From positions 18,794,337 through 18,858,336 of the forward strand of contig AP026538.1 of assembly GCA_026075535.2 (NCBI GenBank): 64,000 nt of DNA. Direction: 5' to 3'. The DNA comes from Tricholoma matsutake. Taxonomy: Eukaryota > Basidiomycota > Agaricomycetes > Agaricales > Tricholomataceae. Of this stretch, positions 43,861-55,379 are shown in pieces. Positions within the stretch are counted from its first letter, which is position 1. Each line of letters starts with the position of its first letter. The translations under genes and the position numbers were made by a program. The notes beneath the pieces are model-generated. The model searched no databases. It was not told where the DNA came from and worked only from the letters and a program-made list of their open reading frames with translations.

Positions 43861-44158
43861 TCCTAAGGAATGTAATGTGTGTGGGAGGAAGATGAAGAAG
43901 GAAAAAAGGAAAAGGAGAGAGAAAGAACATCCAAGGAAGTATTCTGTTATGATGGAGGAAGTGGAGGATGAGGAAATGCCAAATGGGGAAGTTCCGGTCA
44001 TGATCAAGAAAGAAGAGCAGAAGCAAACCTTTAGAGCAATTCGTGGAGGACAGTCATGGGACAAGAATATCGTGAAGGTGGAGAAGCCAGTGGAGGAGTG
44101 GGTGCCAAAAGTGTATGATGAATATCTGTCAGTGTTCCAGAAGAAGGAGTCTGAGTGA

Positions 44159-45010
44159 ATGCCGGTGTGGAAGCCATGGGATCATGCAATTGAGATGAAG
44201 CCAGGGTTTGTGCCAAAGAAGTTGAAGGTATATTTGCTATCTCCGATGGAACAAGAAGAAGTGGATGCATTCCTGAAGGAGCAATTGCACAAAGGATACA
44301 TATGACCTTTGAAATCACTGCAGACATCACCAATATTCTTTGTGCCAAAGATAGACCAAAGGAAGAGGATGTGTACAGATTATAGGTATCTGAATGAGTA
44401 GACAGTGAAGAATGCGTACCCCCTGCCATTGATCTCAGAGATAATTGACAAAGTGGAAAAAGCCAAGGTCTTTACAAAATCGTATTTATGATGGGGATAC
44501 AATAATGTACAAATAAAGAAAGGAGATAAGTGGAAGGCTGCATTTGCCATGCATTGAGGATCCTTTGAGCCGCTTGTCATGTTTTTTGGGATGACTAATA
44601 GTCCCCTGACCTTCCAAAATATGATGAATGACATTTTCAAGGATGTAATAGACAAAGTTGTGGTAATAATATATATTGACAACATTCTGATATTCATGGA
44701 GGATGAAGACAATCATGAGGCAATAGTGCAGGAGGTGCTACAAAGGTTAGTGGAGAATGATCTATTTTTGTAACTGGAGAAGTGTGTGTTTGGGGCAAGT
44801 GAGATTGAGTTCCTAGGATTATTGACTGGCCCTGATGGGATCAACATGGATCTGATCAAGGTACAGGTGATCACAGATGGCCTGCACCCACCTGTGTCAA
44901 GGAGGTTCAAGCCTTCTTGGAACTCGCAAATTATTATCATCGCTTTGTGCACAATTTTTCCAAGATTGCTGCACCCTTACATAACCTTACACAAAAAGGA
45001 GTAGTGTAGA
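44159..45010 (+). pseudogene. Gypsy reverse transcriptase
   Basis: HKGYI-stop-PLKSLQTSPIFFVPK, YPLPLISEIID, WGYNNVQIKKGDKWKAAF, FEPLVMFFGMTNSPLTFQ and IIYIDNILIF are in the order expected for RT. The YxDD box is YIDN (second Asp lost). TGA stops at about 44303, 44489 and 44555 replace Arg, TAG at 44399 and TAA at about 44771 replace Trp/Met and Gln. A frameshift near 44890 separates the thumb (FLELANYYHRFV-like). Confidence 0.8.
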
Positions 45011-45490
45011 GGTGGGGAGAGCAGCAGCAGACAGTGTTTGAGGAGTTGAAGAGGAAGTTTGTGGAGGGACCAATATTAGCCCCAGTAGATTTCACATGCC
45101 CTTTATGAGTAGAATCTGATGCATCCAATTTTGCTACTGGAGCAGTATTATCAATGTTGTGCAAAGATGACAAATGGCATCCTTGTGCATATTTGTCCTG
45201 AGGGTTGAATGATGTGGAGAGGAATTATGATGTGCATGACAAAGAGATGTTGGGGATAATATGAGCATTGGATGCATGGAGGCATTATTTGGAGGGATGT
45301 ACACATCAGATTGAGATCTGGATGGATCATCAAAATCTGCAATACTTCATGTCCACTAAAAAGCTTAATCGCTGGCAAGCACATTGGGCACTATTCCTAT
45401 TGTGTTTCAATTTTCACTTGGTCCACAACCTGGGAAGTTTAATGAGGAAAGCAGATGCATTATCCAGACATATTGATCATAAAAGGGAGG
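45011..45490 (+). pseudogene. Gypsy RNase H
   Basis: VESDASNFATGAVLS (45110-45150, first Asp), NDVERNYDVHDKEMLGII (Glu) and EIWMDHQNLQYFMSTKKLNRWQAHWA (Asp) with KADALSRHID at the end. Stops at TTATGA, TCCTGA and ATATGA are all TGA before V, G and A at usual Arg positions. Confidence 0.8.
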
Positions 45491-45739
45491 TGGAGGAGGA
45501 CAATAAGAATGTTACCTTACTCAAACCCAAATACTTTCACATTTGTGCTATGCATCAAGGGCATCTATTAATAGATAGCTCAGAAACAGAAATGTTGTCC
45601 AAAATTAGACAATGTTCAGAAATGGATGATGAAGTAGTAGAAGCCATGAAAGCTCTGAAGGGAGAGAAGAAAGGTAATATGAATGGGCTGAGGAACAAGG
45701 GTTGGTGTTGTTTTGAGAAAAAGTGTATGTACCAAAGGA

Positions 45740-46450
45740 TCAGGATTTGCAAAGGGAGATTGTCCAGTTACATCATAATACACCGACTGCTGGACACCCT
45801 GGAAGATGGAAGATGTTGGAATTAGTAATGAGAAATTATTGGTGGCCTGGAATCTCAAAGTATGTGTTGGGGTAGGTGGATGGATGTGATATGTGCATGA
45901 GGGGGAAGAAATTTCCAGAGAAACCTGCAGGAAAATTAATGCTGAACCCTATACCTAAAGTGCCATGGCAAGATATATCTGTGGATTTTATTACCGGATT
46001 ACCCAAGGCTCAAGGGTACAATGCAATATTTGTAGTATGCGACCGCTTCACAAAGGAGGTCCATATCATTCCTACTACTACAGAAACCTCATCATTGGGC
46101 TTGGTGTGACTCTATCTAAATCAGGTATGGTGGTTACATGGGTTACCTGATACCGTTATCTCCGATCATGCACCACAATTTGCTTCCACATTTATGTGAG
46201 AACTGAACAACATATTGGGTATTCAAACTAAATTATCTATGGCATATCACCCACAGACTGATGGGCAGACAGAGAGAATGAACCAGGAGTTGGAGCAGTA
46301 CCTACATATGTTTGTCATCTACCAACAAACTGACTGGCCTGAATGGCTGGCAATTGCTGAACTTTCCCACAATAACAAATTCCATTCGGCTACTTGTATG
46401 TCACCTTTTTTTTTGCGAATTATGGATATCATCCTTGCATGGGAGTAGAA
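45740..46450 (+). pseudogene. Gypsy integrase
   Basis: Zinc-binding region around 45755-45900 (HHNTPTAGHPG, CDMCMRGKK) and the catalytic core: PWQDISVDFITGLP (first Asp), TVISDHAPQF (second Asp) and SMAYHPQTDGQTERMNQELEQYL (Glu). The catalytic triad is intact although the frame is broken by stops (for example at 45873, 46107 and 46197). Confidence 0.8.
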
Positions 46451-46789
46451 CCCAGAAGGGAAGTCAAAGTACAGTCGGTAGAAGACTTTGTATCTAAGAT
46501 GCAAAAGGTACAAGAGGAAGCAGAGGTGGCATTGAGGAAAGCATGTGATGACATGATGCGACATGCAGATCATACTCGAGCATGCACTCCAGAGTACAAA
46601 GTTGGTGACTTGGTCACATTTAATTTAGTCTTAGTCTTGGTGTGGCTAAGTACCAAGGACCTGAATATTCCACGACCTTCAAGGAAACTTATGGAGAAAC
46701 AAGTTGGCCCATATGCAATCTCTAAAGTAATCTCGCCTAATGTGGTAGTGCTAAAATTACCCTGATCATTCAAGATTGATCCCAAGATT

Positions 46790-47130
46790 AACATATCCTG
46801 CCTATGCCCTTACCGCCCACCCACTATTCCTGGCCAACAAACAACCTCTGATAATAGTAGAAGGTGCTCCAGAATACGTAGTTGAAGAAATTCTAGACTC
46901 ACGTCTTCAATGGAACAAATTGGAGTTCTTAAAGTGGAAAACTATACTGACAAAAATAATTTGTGGGAGCCTGAAGAGAATTGTAAGCGAGTGTGCAACA
47001 TGATCACCCAATTCTTTGAACGTAATCTGAATGCTCCACGTTACATTGTGAGAATGGTGTATGAGGGGATGAGATTCTGGCCTTACCAAAATTTCACAGA
47101 GGGGACAGACACAATATTTTCTCGCCTGGA
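46790..47130 (+). pseudogene. C-terminal chromodomain
   Basis: YVVEEILDSRLQWNKLEFL...KW and, after a frame shift, YTDKNNLWEPEENCKRVCNMITQFF. The pattern of aromatic residues and W-EPEEN is that of the chromodomain at the end of chromovirus integrases, which directs insertion to marked chromatin. Confidence 0.7.
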
Positions 47131-47142
47131 AGTCGAGGCATT

Positions 47143-47153
47143 AAAGGGGGGTA
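47143..47153 (+). promoter_or_regulatory. Polypurine tract
   Basis: TAAAGGGGGGTAA directly precedes the 3' LTR, the place where plus-strand DNA synthesis is primed. Confidence 0.7.
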
Positions 47154-47566
47154 ATGTTAGGAAACCACCCCATTACCTAATAAAATTTCATTTTTATTTT
47201 ATTATGTCGAATTATGCTACATTATGCCAAATGACACCAAATGATGCTACACTTTGATAGTGTGAGAATTTTATTTCGCATGCATCAATATGCATGTGCA
47301 TGCACGAGTGCATTGGTAACAACAAAGTACAATATATGTAACATAGTATATAAACCCTAAATATATGCCTAGGGGACCCTAGTTGTGTTCTCTTAGGTAT
47401 TCCACCTATGCTTGTGGTGTGAAACACCTTTCTCAACAAACTCACCTATTAATAACCCCTCACATCAAAACCATCAATCCCCCCATCATGCATGCAGATC
47501 CCACCCCCTTCTTGTAGAGAGAACCTACATGGTCTTAGCTAGCAGATAGTGGGTGTCGCCCTAACA
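47154..47566 (+). repeat. 3' LTR
   Basis: 413 nt, TGTTAGG...CCTAACA. It shows the uninterrupted form of the MITE insertion site and has an ATATGTAACATAGTATATAAACC promoter-like tract. Confidence 0.9.
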
Positions 47567-47571
47567 TCAAC

Positions 47572-49960
47572 CATCCACCAATCAACATTCTCTTGCCATT
47601 CCAGGAATGGATCAGACTTACTCCATCATAGGGCATGGTGCAATGTGGTCATTCCCCTTATATTTGTGGAAAGCATTGATAAGGGTGTTTCTACAATCCC
47701 CTGTGGTTACCTTTCTGGGCAGCTTGTTTTCAAACGTCCATGCAGTTATGTTGTCGAGCAACTCGAGCTCCTGGAACTCTTGATGTAGTGCTCCAGGTGC
47801 ACCACTGGTGACTTTTCCCTGGTGAATGGTATTGAGAATTAGAGTTCTTGCCGCAGTGGCGCTTCTTGACAAAGCAGTGTAATAACTTTGATGTGATTGA
47901 CACTGGCTGAGATCTACAATGTTATATGGGTGCGTCTTTCCTTGTGATGCATAGTCCATCATTGCAATATTGGGGAGAGCTTTGACCTGATTCCTTGATA
48001 CCATGATCGAGGTATTGTCTAGCAATTGGCAGTTAGTGGTAACACTAGTCCTTGTCAGTGGAATGATGTTTTGCAGTAGGCCATCCAGTTTAATGGGCGA
48101 AGATGGATCTACAAGCTGCATGAATAGTGTGTCTAATATTCCTGTATGGTTTATGCCTTGGTGACAATCCCATGAATATACAACAGCTTCCTGGCCTTTC
48201 ATGATGCACATTTCAGTTGCAGCATTGTTGCAGATCATGATAGGCATTCCGATGCATACAGATAATTTTCCAGGGATGAGTTTTGTGTTTGCACAGGTAG
48301 GTTGCTCCCAAAGTGCCTGTTGGATCTTCACCAGAATTAAACCATTCTTCACAGCATGTTTCTTACCCACAAAGTCTTTTCTCCCCCTAGGTTCATCTCT
48401 GGGCTCCGGGGAGGGAATCATATCGACTGAAAAGAAGTGCTGTAACTGTTGGTTGGTCTTGGCAGCAAATCTCTCACTCCCAAGTTGGTTTATTTCATCT
48501 TTCTGTGAATTGAGGTTTGTTATTATTGAAACATTTCTAAATTGTTTTTTGTTAACACTAGATTGCCCTTGCAGATCACTGGATATGTGGGTCTCAAGAA
48601 ATGCTATGTCTTCAGCCATGGATGCCTTGTAATGCATGTTTGATAATGCTTTCCAGAACTTTGCGTCTTCAGTAGATTGTGTTCATTGTCCCATAATTTG
48701 ACAAAGGATAACAACTGTTGTAACCTGGTGCCAGAGAGCCTTACCTATGGCAGCTTCTTGGTCCCAAAGTGAAGTTGCATTCTTTCCAACAGTGCGACTA
48801 CACAGTGCTGCATGTTCATGGCCAATAACTGGTGGTAATTGAGCAAAATCTCTGGCAAAAATCATGTTCATTCTGCCAAAAGGGGAGTCAAGGTTGTTCA
48901 TTACACAAGCTAACCTTGAACTTAGATACATGTCTTGGCAAGACAGCATGGAAACCTCGTCAAGAAATATGTAATGCACACTTTCCAACCTTGATTTCAC
49001 TTGTGCCAGTTGGATATTGGAGGTCCATCCACCATTGGAATTGATGCCAAATGTAGAGTGGTAGGTAGAACCATTTAAATGTGCAGCTGCACTGCCAGTG
49101 GGTGCAACAACAATGAGTTGGTGAGATTCTTTCCTTTTTCCAAAGAATTTAACAAGAGCTCTTAATACTTGAGTTTCTCCAGTGCCAGCCATCCCAGCAA
49201 TATTCATCTTCCATTGATCCAAATCTGGGCTGCAAGCATGGTTGGCCACAATGTGAAAAGCATGATCCTGCTCTTTGTTCAAGTCAAAATATGTTGATAC
49301 ATCTGCAATGGTCTGTTGCCATTCCTTGGAGACAAATGAGCAGCTCATGTATTCCTTATTGACAACTTGCACATTATTCAGCATGAAGCCTGAGGTGGTG
49401 GTGGCAGTCACACTACTGGGAGGCAAGTGGCATGCTCTCTCCTCAAGGATCTCACCTTGCTTGGTAGCAACTGCAGTCTTCCACTGGGCAGGTGTATGGG
49501 TCTCAAGTGGTTCTGGTGAAAGATTCAAGTTGTCTGGAAGTAGGGTTGCCTTCCGATCCATCCATCCAAGTGATAACAACATCTGCCTTATGTCAGTCAT
49601 CAGCTCCTTTTGAGCTTTTTCATGCTTGCTGATGCTTGAAGAGATTGAAAAACTTTTGGGAATATTGCTATCAATAGACATGTTTGTGCAATCTTCTATT
49701 GCCATCTGATCTAAATTGTGAAATATCCCAGTACCTTCCTCAGCCCAACTAGGGAGAGCAGTGGCACCTTTTTGCATTTGTGCATGAAAATCATCCTGAG
49801 CATCAAGGCATTCATATCGAATATTCATGTTCTTCATGAGATCAACTTGACGTGGTGAAAATTGATGGGATAGAAAGGCATCATCCCAGGATTCAGCCTT
49901 GGACTTCAGGTCTAGACTGTTTCTCCAAGGCTTGAACAATGTTAACATAGTGGAACAATA
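47572..49960 (-). pseudogene. Helitron PIF1-like DNA helicase region
   Basis: Superfamily 1 helicase motifs in order: AGMAGTGETQVL (Walker A, about 49180, with Glu where Lys is invariant), VVAPTGSAA, YHSTFGI, IFLDEVSML (Walker B), FARDFAQLPPV, then QLLDN...YASQGKTHPYNIVDL and SYYTALSRS (about 47870-47950). It unwinds DNA during rolling-circle transposition. The Walker A change and the break at 48638-48682 make it inactive. Near 47620 ATGGA|GTAAGTCTG could be a splice donor, so the gypsy insertion may lie in or beside an intron. Confidence 0.8.
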
Positions 49961-51294
49961 ATATTCACAGTCTCCCTGATCACAATGTGGAAATGTGTTA
50001 CCGATAAAGTTTGGTATGTGTATTTTTTGAATCTATGTACACTGTGAGTTTCAGCAAGTGGATGGTCAGCTAGGAAAGGCAGCAGCTTGGACTTCAACAT
50101 CTCATCTGAAACATGGGGAGGAGCTCCAGCATCCAAATGACTATCAATAGAAGAACTGTCCTGCTCATGAGTCTTGATGTCTACAGGATCTTTCTTTTTT
50201 AATATTCTTTGAGATATTTTTTTGCATTTGTATGTAGCAATCCAATCATACTGACACACAGAATCCAGACTGGCAGGGTGAAAGACATAATCTTGAACCA
50301 GTGACAGACCAATGATGCATCCATTGCACTTGAAAATGGTTACCTTTTTTGGGGGGGTCTGCATTCAGATCCAGAATGGTCTCCAAGTCTGTACCCACAT
50401 GGTCCGAATTTGATGCCTCCCATGCCCACACTCTGCTAGCTTCACAAACATATGACTGCCAATAGAAAGGGATGAACAGATAATTTGTATAATGGTCTGA
50501 ATTTCCAAGAAGGTACATACAAACCATTGGGTTTCCCATCTCCATTTTTGTGCTGAGTGAGTTAATGATCTTTGTCATTAGTTTCTGCACCTTATCATTA
50601 TGTGGCTCAGAGCCCCCAATCATTTCAGAGTGTTTTTGGAACATAGAACACACTGTTTCAAAAATAACATGGGTTTTCAAGGCCAGTTTTGTCACATAGT
50701 TGGAGACATACAGAAGAACTCCTTTAATTGCAGTGCCTGAATGAAGACTGGTGATATCAGTGTTGCACCTGAAAAGGTAAGTTATGATGTATGTAATACT
50801 GTTCAACCATGATTTGCTTTTCATGTTGATACACCCTGTTTCTGTGTCAATTTCTGTCTGCTTGAAAGTAGATCTGGGAAAATGAGCCTTACATTTCCCC
50901 CAAATGTTATCCAAGCATCCTTTGTAAGGTCAGGCCTTGTTTTGGGAGCCGTCTTTGTTCCGGTTTGTGGAACACTTGTGAATGTTGGACTTCAGCAGCA
51001 AGTCATTGACAGTGGCCCTGAAATTCGACCACCATGATGTGATTGAGGCACATTCCTGGCAGTTATCATGGGGCACACTATGACAAGCTTTGGAGGTGGG
51101 TCAGGCAACATTTCAGTAGGGTTATGATAATCTGCACCCTGTGCAGCACCACTAACCTCCAATTCCACCTCTTCCTTATTCTTTGAGACAAAGTCTCCTG
51201 CATGCGTACTTTCCAAATAGTCCACCAACCTTTGGTGAAAGTCTGATTGAGGATCAAGAATTCTGGTGCAAATTTCTTCCAGCTGTGGATCCAC
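49942..51294 (-). pseudogene. Helitron Rep C-terminal part with tyrosine motif
   Basis: In 50914-50246: KGVLLYVSNYVTK (about 50690-50710), the two-tyrosine YxxxYxxK motif of Helitron Rep that nicks and joins DNA ends. Preceded by a Cys-rich stretch and followed by GNPMVCMYLLGN and WQSYV. Frame breaks on both sides. Confidence 0.65.
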
Positions 51295-52367
51295 AGCAAC
51301 ATATGAAGGTGAAGTGTGAGATGACCCTGCTGTTCAACAGTACCACAATAACCAGATGGTTTGCCATATAGGCCACAATGCTCTGACCCAACACCTAGTA
51401 CATGTTCAATGAACATCTCAACCATAAAATGGAAAAAATGTGCGCCAACCACAGGATTGCTTGCAATCAAACAATAGTGTTCATCTTCTGACCTCAGGAG
51501 CTCAATATCTAGGTTTTCATTGTCATCTGCAAAGTAAAGGCACAGTGGATGCTTGTTATCAGCAGGTGACAAGGTAATGTACCAGATGGGAGCTCCCAAA
51601 TATGCTATCATTGACCATATCTCACTATGCATATATTTCTTGCTGGTTATAGAGTCACTGACTTTTCCATCAATATGATTGAGATCACAGATCAACTGGA
51701 AACATGCTTTTTTGTCATCTGTAACTGGTCGAACCATTTCACCATCCAACATTCTCTTGGCAATATTTTGCAGGACATCTTGGTTTACAGACAGTAGTCT
51801 TTGTGCTATATCATCAAATTTATGTGTTTCAGCAAGGAGAAAACCACCTGTTGTTGATGCCTTAACTTGCTGGTGGCTGAATGCAACAAAAGGGAAGGCA
51901 ATGTCTCGCTGAAAGCGCTTAACATGATACATTAGCAAATGACATTTGTGTGCTTTCTCAGACAACTTGGCAGCACCAATGCCTCCTAAACTGAAGGGAA
52001 ACAGCCATGGAAAGATTTGTGGGTACAGATTTGGGTTGTTGTATATGGATTGTGAACTTGCATCATGTGAGATAGCTAAAGTGCTGCCCTGATTATTCCA
52101 ATGCTTCAGAGCAATTCCTTTTAGCGCGTTTATGGACTTTGTGTCTAATTGCTCCCCTGTTAGACCATGTACTACAAATGGGCAATCACCAGCTTCTACG
52201 CCATCATCAACAGCATTGTTGAACATGCTGGTTCCTTCCTCTACCTTATTGGTGAGTGAGTGCTGGTATTGAACATCCACTGGAGGAGTGTCCTCTGGAT
52301 AATGATTCAGCTCATCATATGATATATCTAAATCTGCATAATCAGCGTAATTCAACTTTAGCCACAA
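51078..52367 (-). pseudogene. Helitron-like N-terminal and HUH region
   Basis: FVVHGLTGEQL (52160), FPWLFPFSLGG (51990), YHVKRFQRDIAFPFVAFSH, TSKKYMHSEIWSMIAYLGAPIWYITLSPAD and GHLTLHLHMLLWI (about 51290-51330), the last carrying the HUH (His-hydrophobic-His) metal-binding pair. 429 residues open. Together with the Tyr motif at 50.7 kb this defines the Rep endonuclease. Confidence 0.8.
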
Positions 52368-53545
52368 GCAACATGGTTCCTTCTAACCAAAAGAGGGGTG
52401 CATTTAAAATCCTTTTCAGTTAGCCTACAAGGTTCAGTAAAGAGCACAGCTAGCACTTCATCTAGATCTTCCATCGGTGGGGGAAGTTGATGGTACACTT
52501 TTGGAACAGGGGATTTGAACACTATTACATGTGATGCCATCTTCCTGAGACTGGAGGATGCCACGCAAACAAAACAGCTATTAATCTGCACTCGTGCAAC
52601 CAACAATTTTTCAACATATCTGAGGCAGGATAACACTTCTGGAACCTCACCCAACCAGAGACCACAAGCTAGTACATGGTGGGGGACCTTTCCCTTTTGT
52701 AAACATTGTCGGCAATTGTCACAAATATGATTGCAATGATAGTCTAATATGGGACCACTGAATCTATGGACAGACTGCGAAGCCGTTGACCATTCCACCC
52801 TAGTTATGCCAGATGCATGAAGTACATGAAGCAGATTCTTTACAGCCTTAAGTTTACTGAGTTGGGATACAGGAACCAGTTGTCCACACACAGCACAGCC
52901 TGCTTCTTCCAATGCAGCAGCTAAAGAATTTGCACAGAAGTTACTGATGATTTCATGAGATAGTTCTTCAGAGAGTGGAGCTGGGGGAAATTCTGCTGGT
53001 TGAAGAAATGGATCTACCAAAGGTGACTTTTCTTCAAAATTTTCTGTATGACTGAAGTTATTGCCTTGCTTCATGTCCTGCAAACTAGGTTCTATAAACT
53101 CATCTGGGGATTTATGGAGATTAATCTTGACAGTGTCATGCCACTTGCCTTCATGTTTATGATGCCTGGTAGCTTTCAAATCAATAACAGAGAAAATGCT
53201 TAAGTAGAGATTGCAAGATGCACAGGCATGGCCCTTGAATTGACGACTAAAGTCAGACTTTGGAACATGTGAACCTAGACAAATGTGGTGTAGGCAAGTA
53301 ACCTTGAGTGCCAGCCCCACTGATAAATAAGGCAATATGTGCTCCAATGGTATATTAGCATGGACAAAATTTTTCTCTAACAGATATGCAATCTGACTGG
53401 TGCTACCAACATGGTCAATGAATCAGACTGCAGTTGTAGCATGATCAAAATCATTCCCTGCCACAATGTACTGTTCAATATCTTGAAATGAAAATTCCTG
53501 CTGCTTGCTGCCACCATCTCATGCAGAAACTGGATTTCATAATTC
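52358..53545 (-). pseudogene. Helitron N-terminal Cys-rich domain
   Basis: HHICLGSHVPKSDFSRQFKGHACASC (zinc-like), AGCAVCGQLVP, CNHICDNCRQCLQKGKVPHHVLACGLWLGEVPEVL, LLVARVQINSC and FKCTPLLVRRN. It joins to the next part by a frameshift near 52365. Upstream the frame extends through a TGA at about 53422 (V-stop-FIDHVG, Arg expected) to near 53545. The role is probably DNA or protein binding in the transposition complex. Confidence 0.65.
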
Positions 53546-55072
53546 TGTACTTGCAACAAGGGAGATACAGCACCACTTGCCTGAGGGAAGGAAGGAACAT
53601 GGAATAACCAGTAGCATCCAAAGATGGATATAATTTGGATTGCAATAAAAAGCCACAGCAACAATAGGTGGGGAGACACGCAAGAATGCAACTGATATAA
53701 CACTGCTATTTGCACTGTTTGATTTTTGATGTTGCTAAGGCAATGTTGAAATTCGCGGCATAGAGTCAAGTTTTTATGGTAAAAGGATGCAACACATGCA
53801 AGAAAGTCATGCCTAGACATGTTATTGTGAATTGCATTCATGAAGGCATGGTAAGCTTGTGTACGTGTCTCTACATTGGGGATACAACTTATTAGAACAG
53901 CCAAAAGTAAGAGGTTACAATGAATTTTGCATATTAAATCGAGATAGCAACTCTGTAAGAAGGACAGGAGAAAATGGGCCACTATATGAACAAAGGTGCA
54001 AAACAAGTCAGACAAAGTATGATGCAGGATTCTATAACTATAGCCAGGAAACATGCGACCAAGAATGGGAACGTGTGCACTGTCATCATACAGCATTTTG
54101 TGTTTGTAATGGAACTGGTCCACAAAGTAGCCATGGAGGACATTGAGACACAGCTGGGCTGCAGGCACATTGTGCCTATGAGAAGTGAAGACAAGGCTGT
54201 CAAGAGCCCCCAAAGTACAATTGAAACAATAAGTTGACAGGATTGACAACTTTCACTATCTCGAGTGATGGACACTGGAAATGGGAGGTTTGAGCTGGCC
54301 TGAATAAAGTACAGGGAAGCTGTCACATACCTGATGAATCATTGGTGATGATTCAATTGATAAAGCAATTGCAGAGGCAGTAGGCATGCTAAGAAATCAT
54401 AATGTATTTGAAAAGCAGAGTAAAGGGACCTTTAAGTGGACCAACTCACCTCTGCCCTGAGCAGTCCAGACCATCAGTGCAGAGAGCTGAGGACCATTGA
54501 CATACATAGGCAGTTATCAAGCAAAATAGTAAGATGATCATGATTGAAAGGGTGGGCAAGCTGGTGAGCAAGTTGAATGTCAATGCAGGAGAGTTGAAAT
54601 CAGATTGGACAGGATGGTGTAAACTGGAACCAGACTCAGATCTTGAATCCAAGGAGATAACAGTCTGATCAATATTCTCAATTGCTTTGCCTCTATGCAT
54701 TAGATTGAGGCACATTTGGCTGAAAGATGTTACCAGGGAACCACCATATTAGGTTGACAAGGCACAAGATGATGATGCTGAATCTCTTTGTTCAAGTTGG
54801 CTTCTTCAATTACACTCCACAACACATAGCTTACCTGGGTGATACCAACGACAGGACTTATTGACATTCCTCATATGGTTCATAACAGAGCCCACCACTG
54901 AGCATGTCATTTGTTCTTCAATGTTAAATCACCTTGATTCTCTATGAATGAACATTCTCTGTTTTGATATAGAGTCCTCTGTTGCAAGACAGGTTCCATT
55001 TGATCTTGGACAAAAGGAGGTTTAAAATGGCATCTTAGTTTTATCTCTTTGTAGTTTGAAGTTCAATCCAAG
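53546..55072. other. No supported gene; possible Helitron 5' region
   Basis: A 290-residue open frame on the minus strand (54249-53377) has no motif I know and overlaps the Helitron N-terminus in another frame. It may be an accident. 54446-54715 is similar. I see no Helitron 5' terminus. Confidence 0.3.
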
Positions 55073-55303
55073 GTGTCAAGCTATCAATATGCCATTCATA
55101 ACATGCACATGAGAATTGTGGGTCAATCCACCCTGAAGAACAGGTGCATGAATGCACCAACATGGTGTGCATCTGTCTTGGCAGCACTGTTTATGGATGA
55201 ACTTCGCTCATGGACAGCACTCCTTGCAACATTCTCACATAAAGATAAGCATGAGCAGTCCAGAATTGGTGCAGAAGTCTATGAAGGTGATATAACACAA
55301 TAA
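55073..55303 (+). CDS. Short ORF, unknown
   Basis: 76 codons (YAIHNMHMRIVGQS, CMNAPTWCASVLAALFMDELRSWTALLATFS). No recognised domain. The frame is open upstream to about 55045. Might be an exon of the LRR-like gene that follows or an unrelated remnant. Confidence 0.25.
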   Translation: MSSYQYAIHNMHMRIVGQSTLKNRCMNAPTWCASVLAALFMDELRSWTALLATFSHKDKHEQSRIGAEVYEGDITQ

Positions 55304-55379
55304 TGATCTGCCTGTAGATGAAATTGTTATTTCATTGTAACAACAAGCATGACCCTACCATGCAGCTTGGAAGAGACCT

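Larger units (their letters stand above)
40976..47566 (+). mobile_element. Ty3/gypsy chromovirus, full length but decayed
   Basis: 6.6 kb with LTRs 40976-41914 (includes a MITE) and 47154-47566, each TGTTAGG...CCTAACA, and a perfect 5-bp target duplication TCAAC (40971-40975 and 47567-47571). Internal order gag, protease, RT, RNase H, integrase, chromodomain. It lies inside the Helitron in the opposite orientation. Many CGA-to-TGA stops mean it is inactive. Confidence 0.92.
38800..53545 (-). mobile_element. Helitron (rolling-circle transposon), decayed, split by a gypsy element
   Basis: Protein order on the minus strand: N-terminal Cys-rich region, Helitron-like N/Rep region, PIF1-type helicase, then two cysteine-peptidase-like domains. 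All parts are collinear once 40976-47566 (Ty3/gypsy with TCAAC duplication) is removed. I did not find the typical 5' TC and 3' hairpin-CTAG ends, so the limits are those of the coding homology. Confidence 0.75.

Noticed and set aside
53377..54249. 290-residue hydrophobic protein on the minus strand
   Set aside because: Overlaps the Helitron N-terminal coding region in another frame and has no recognisable motif or start context; kept only as unassigned sequence.
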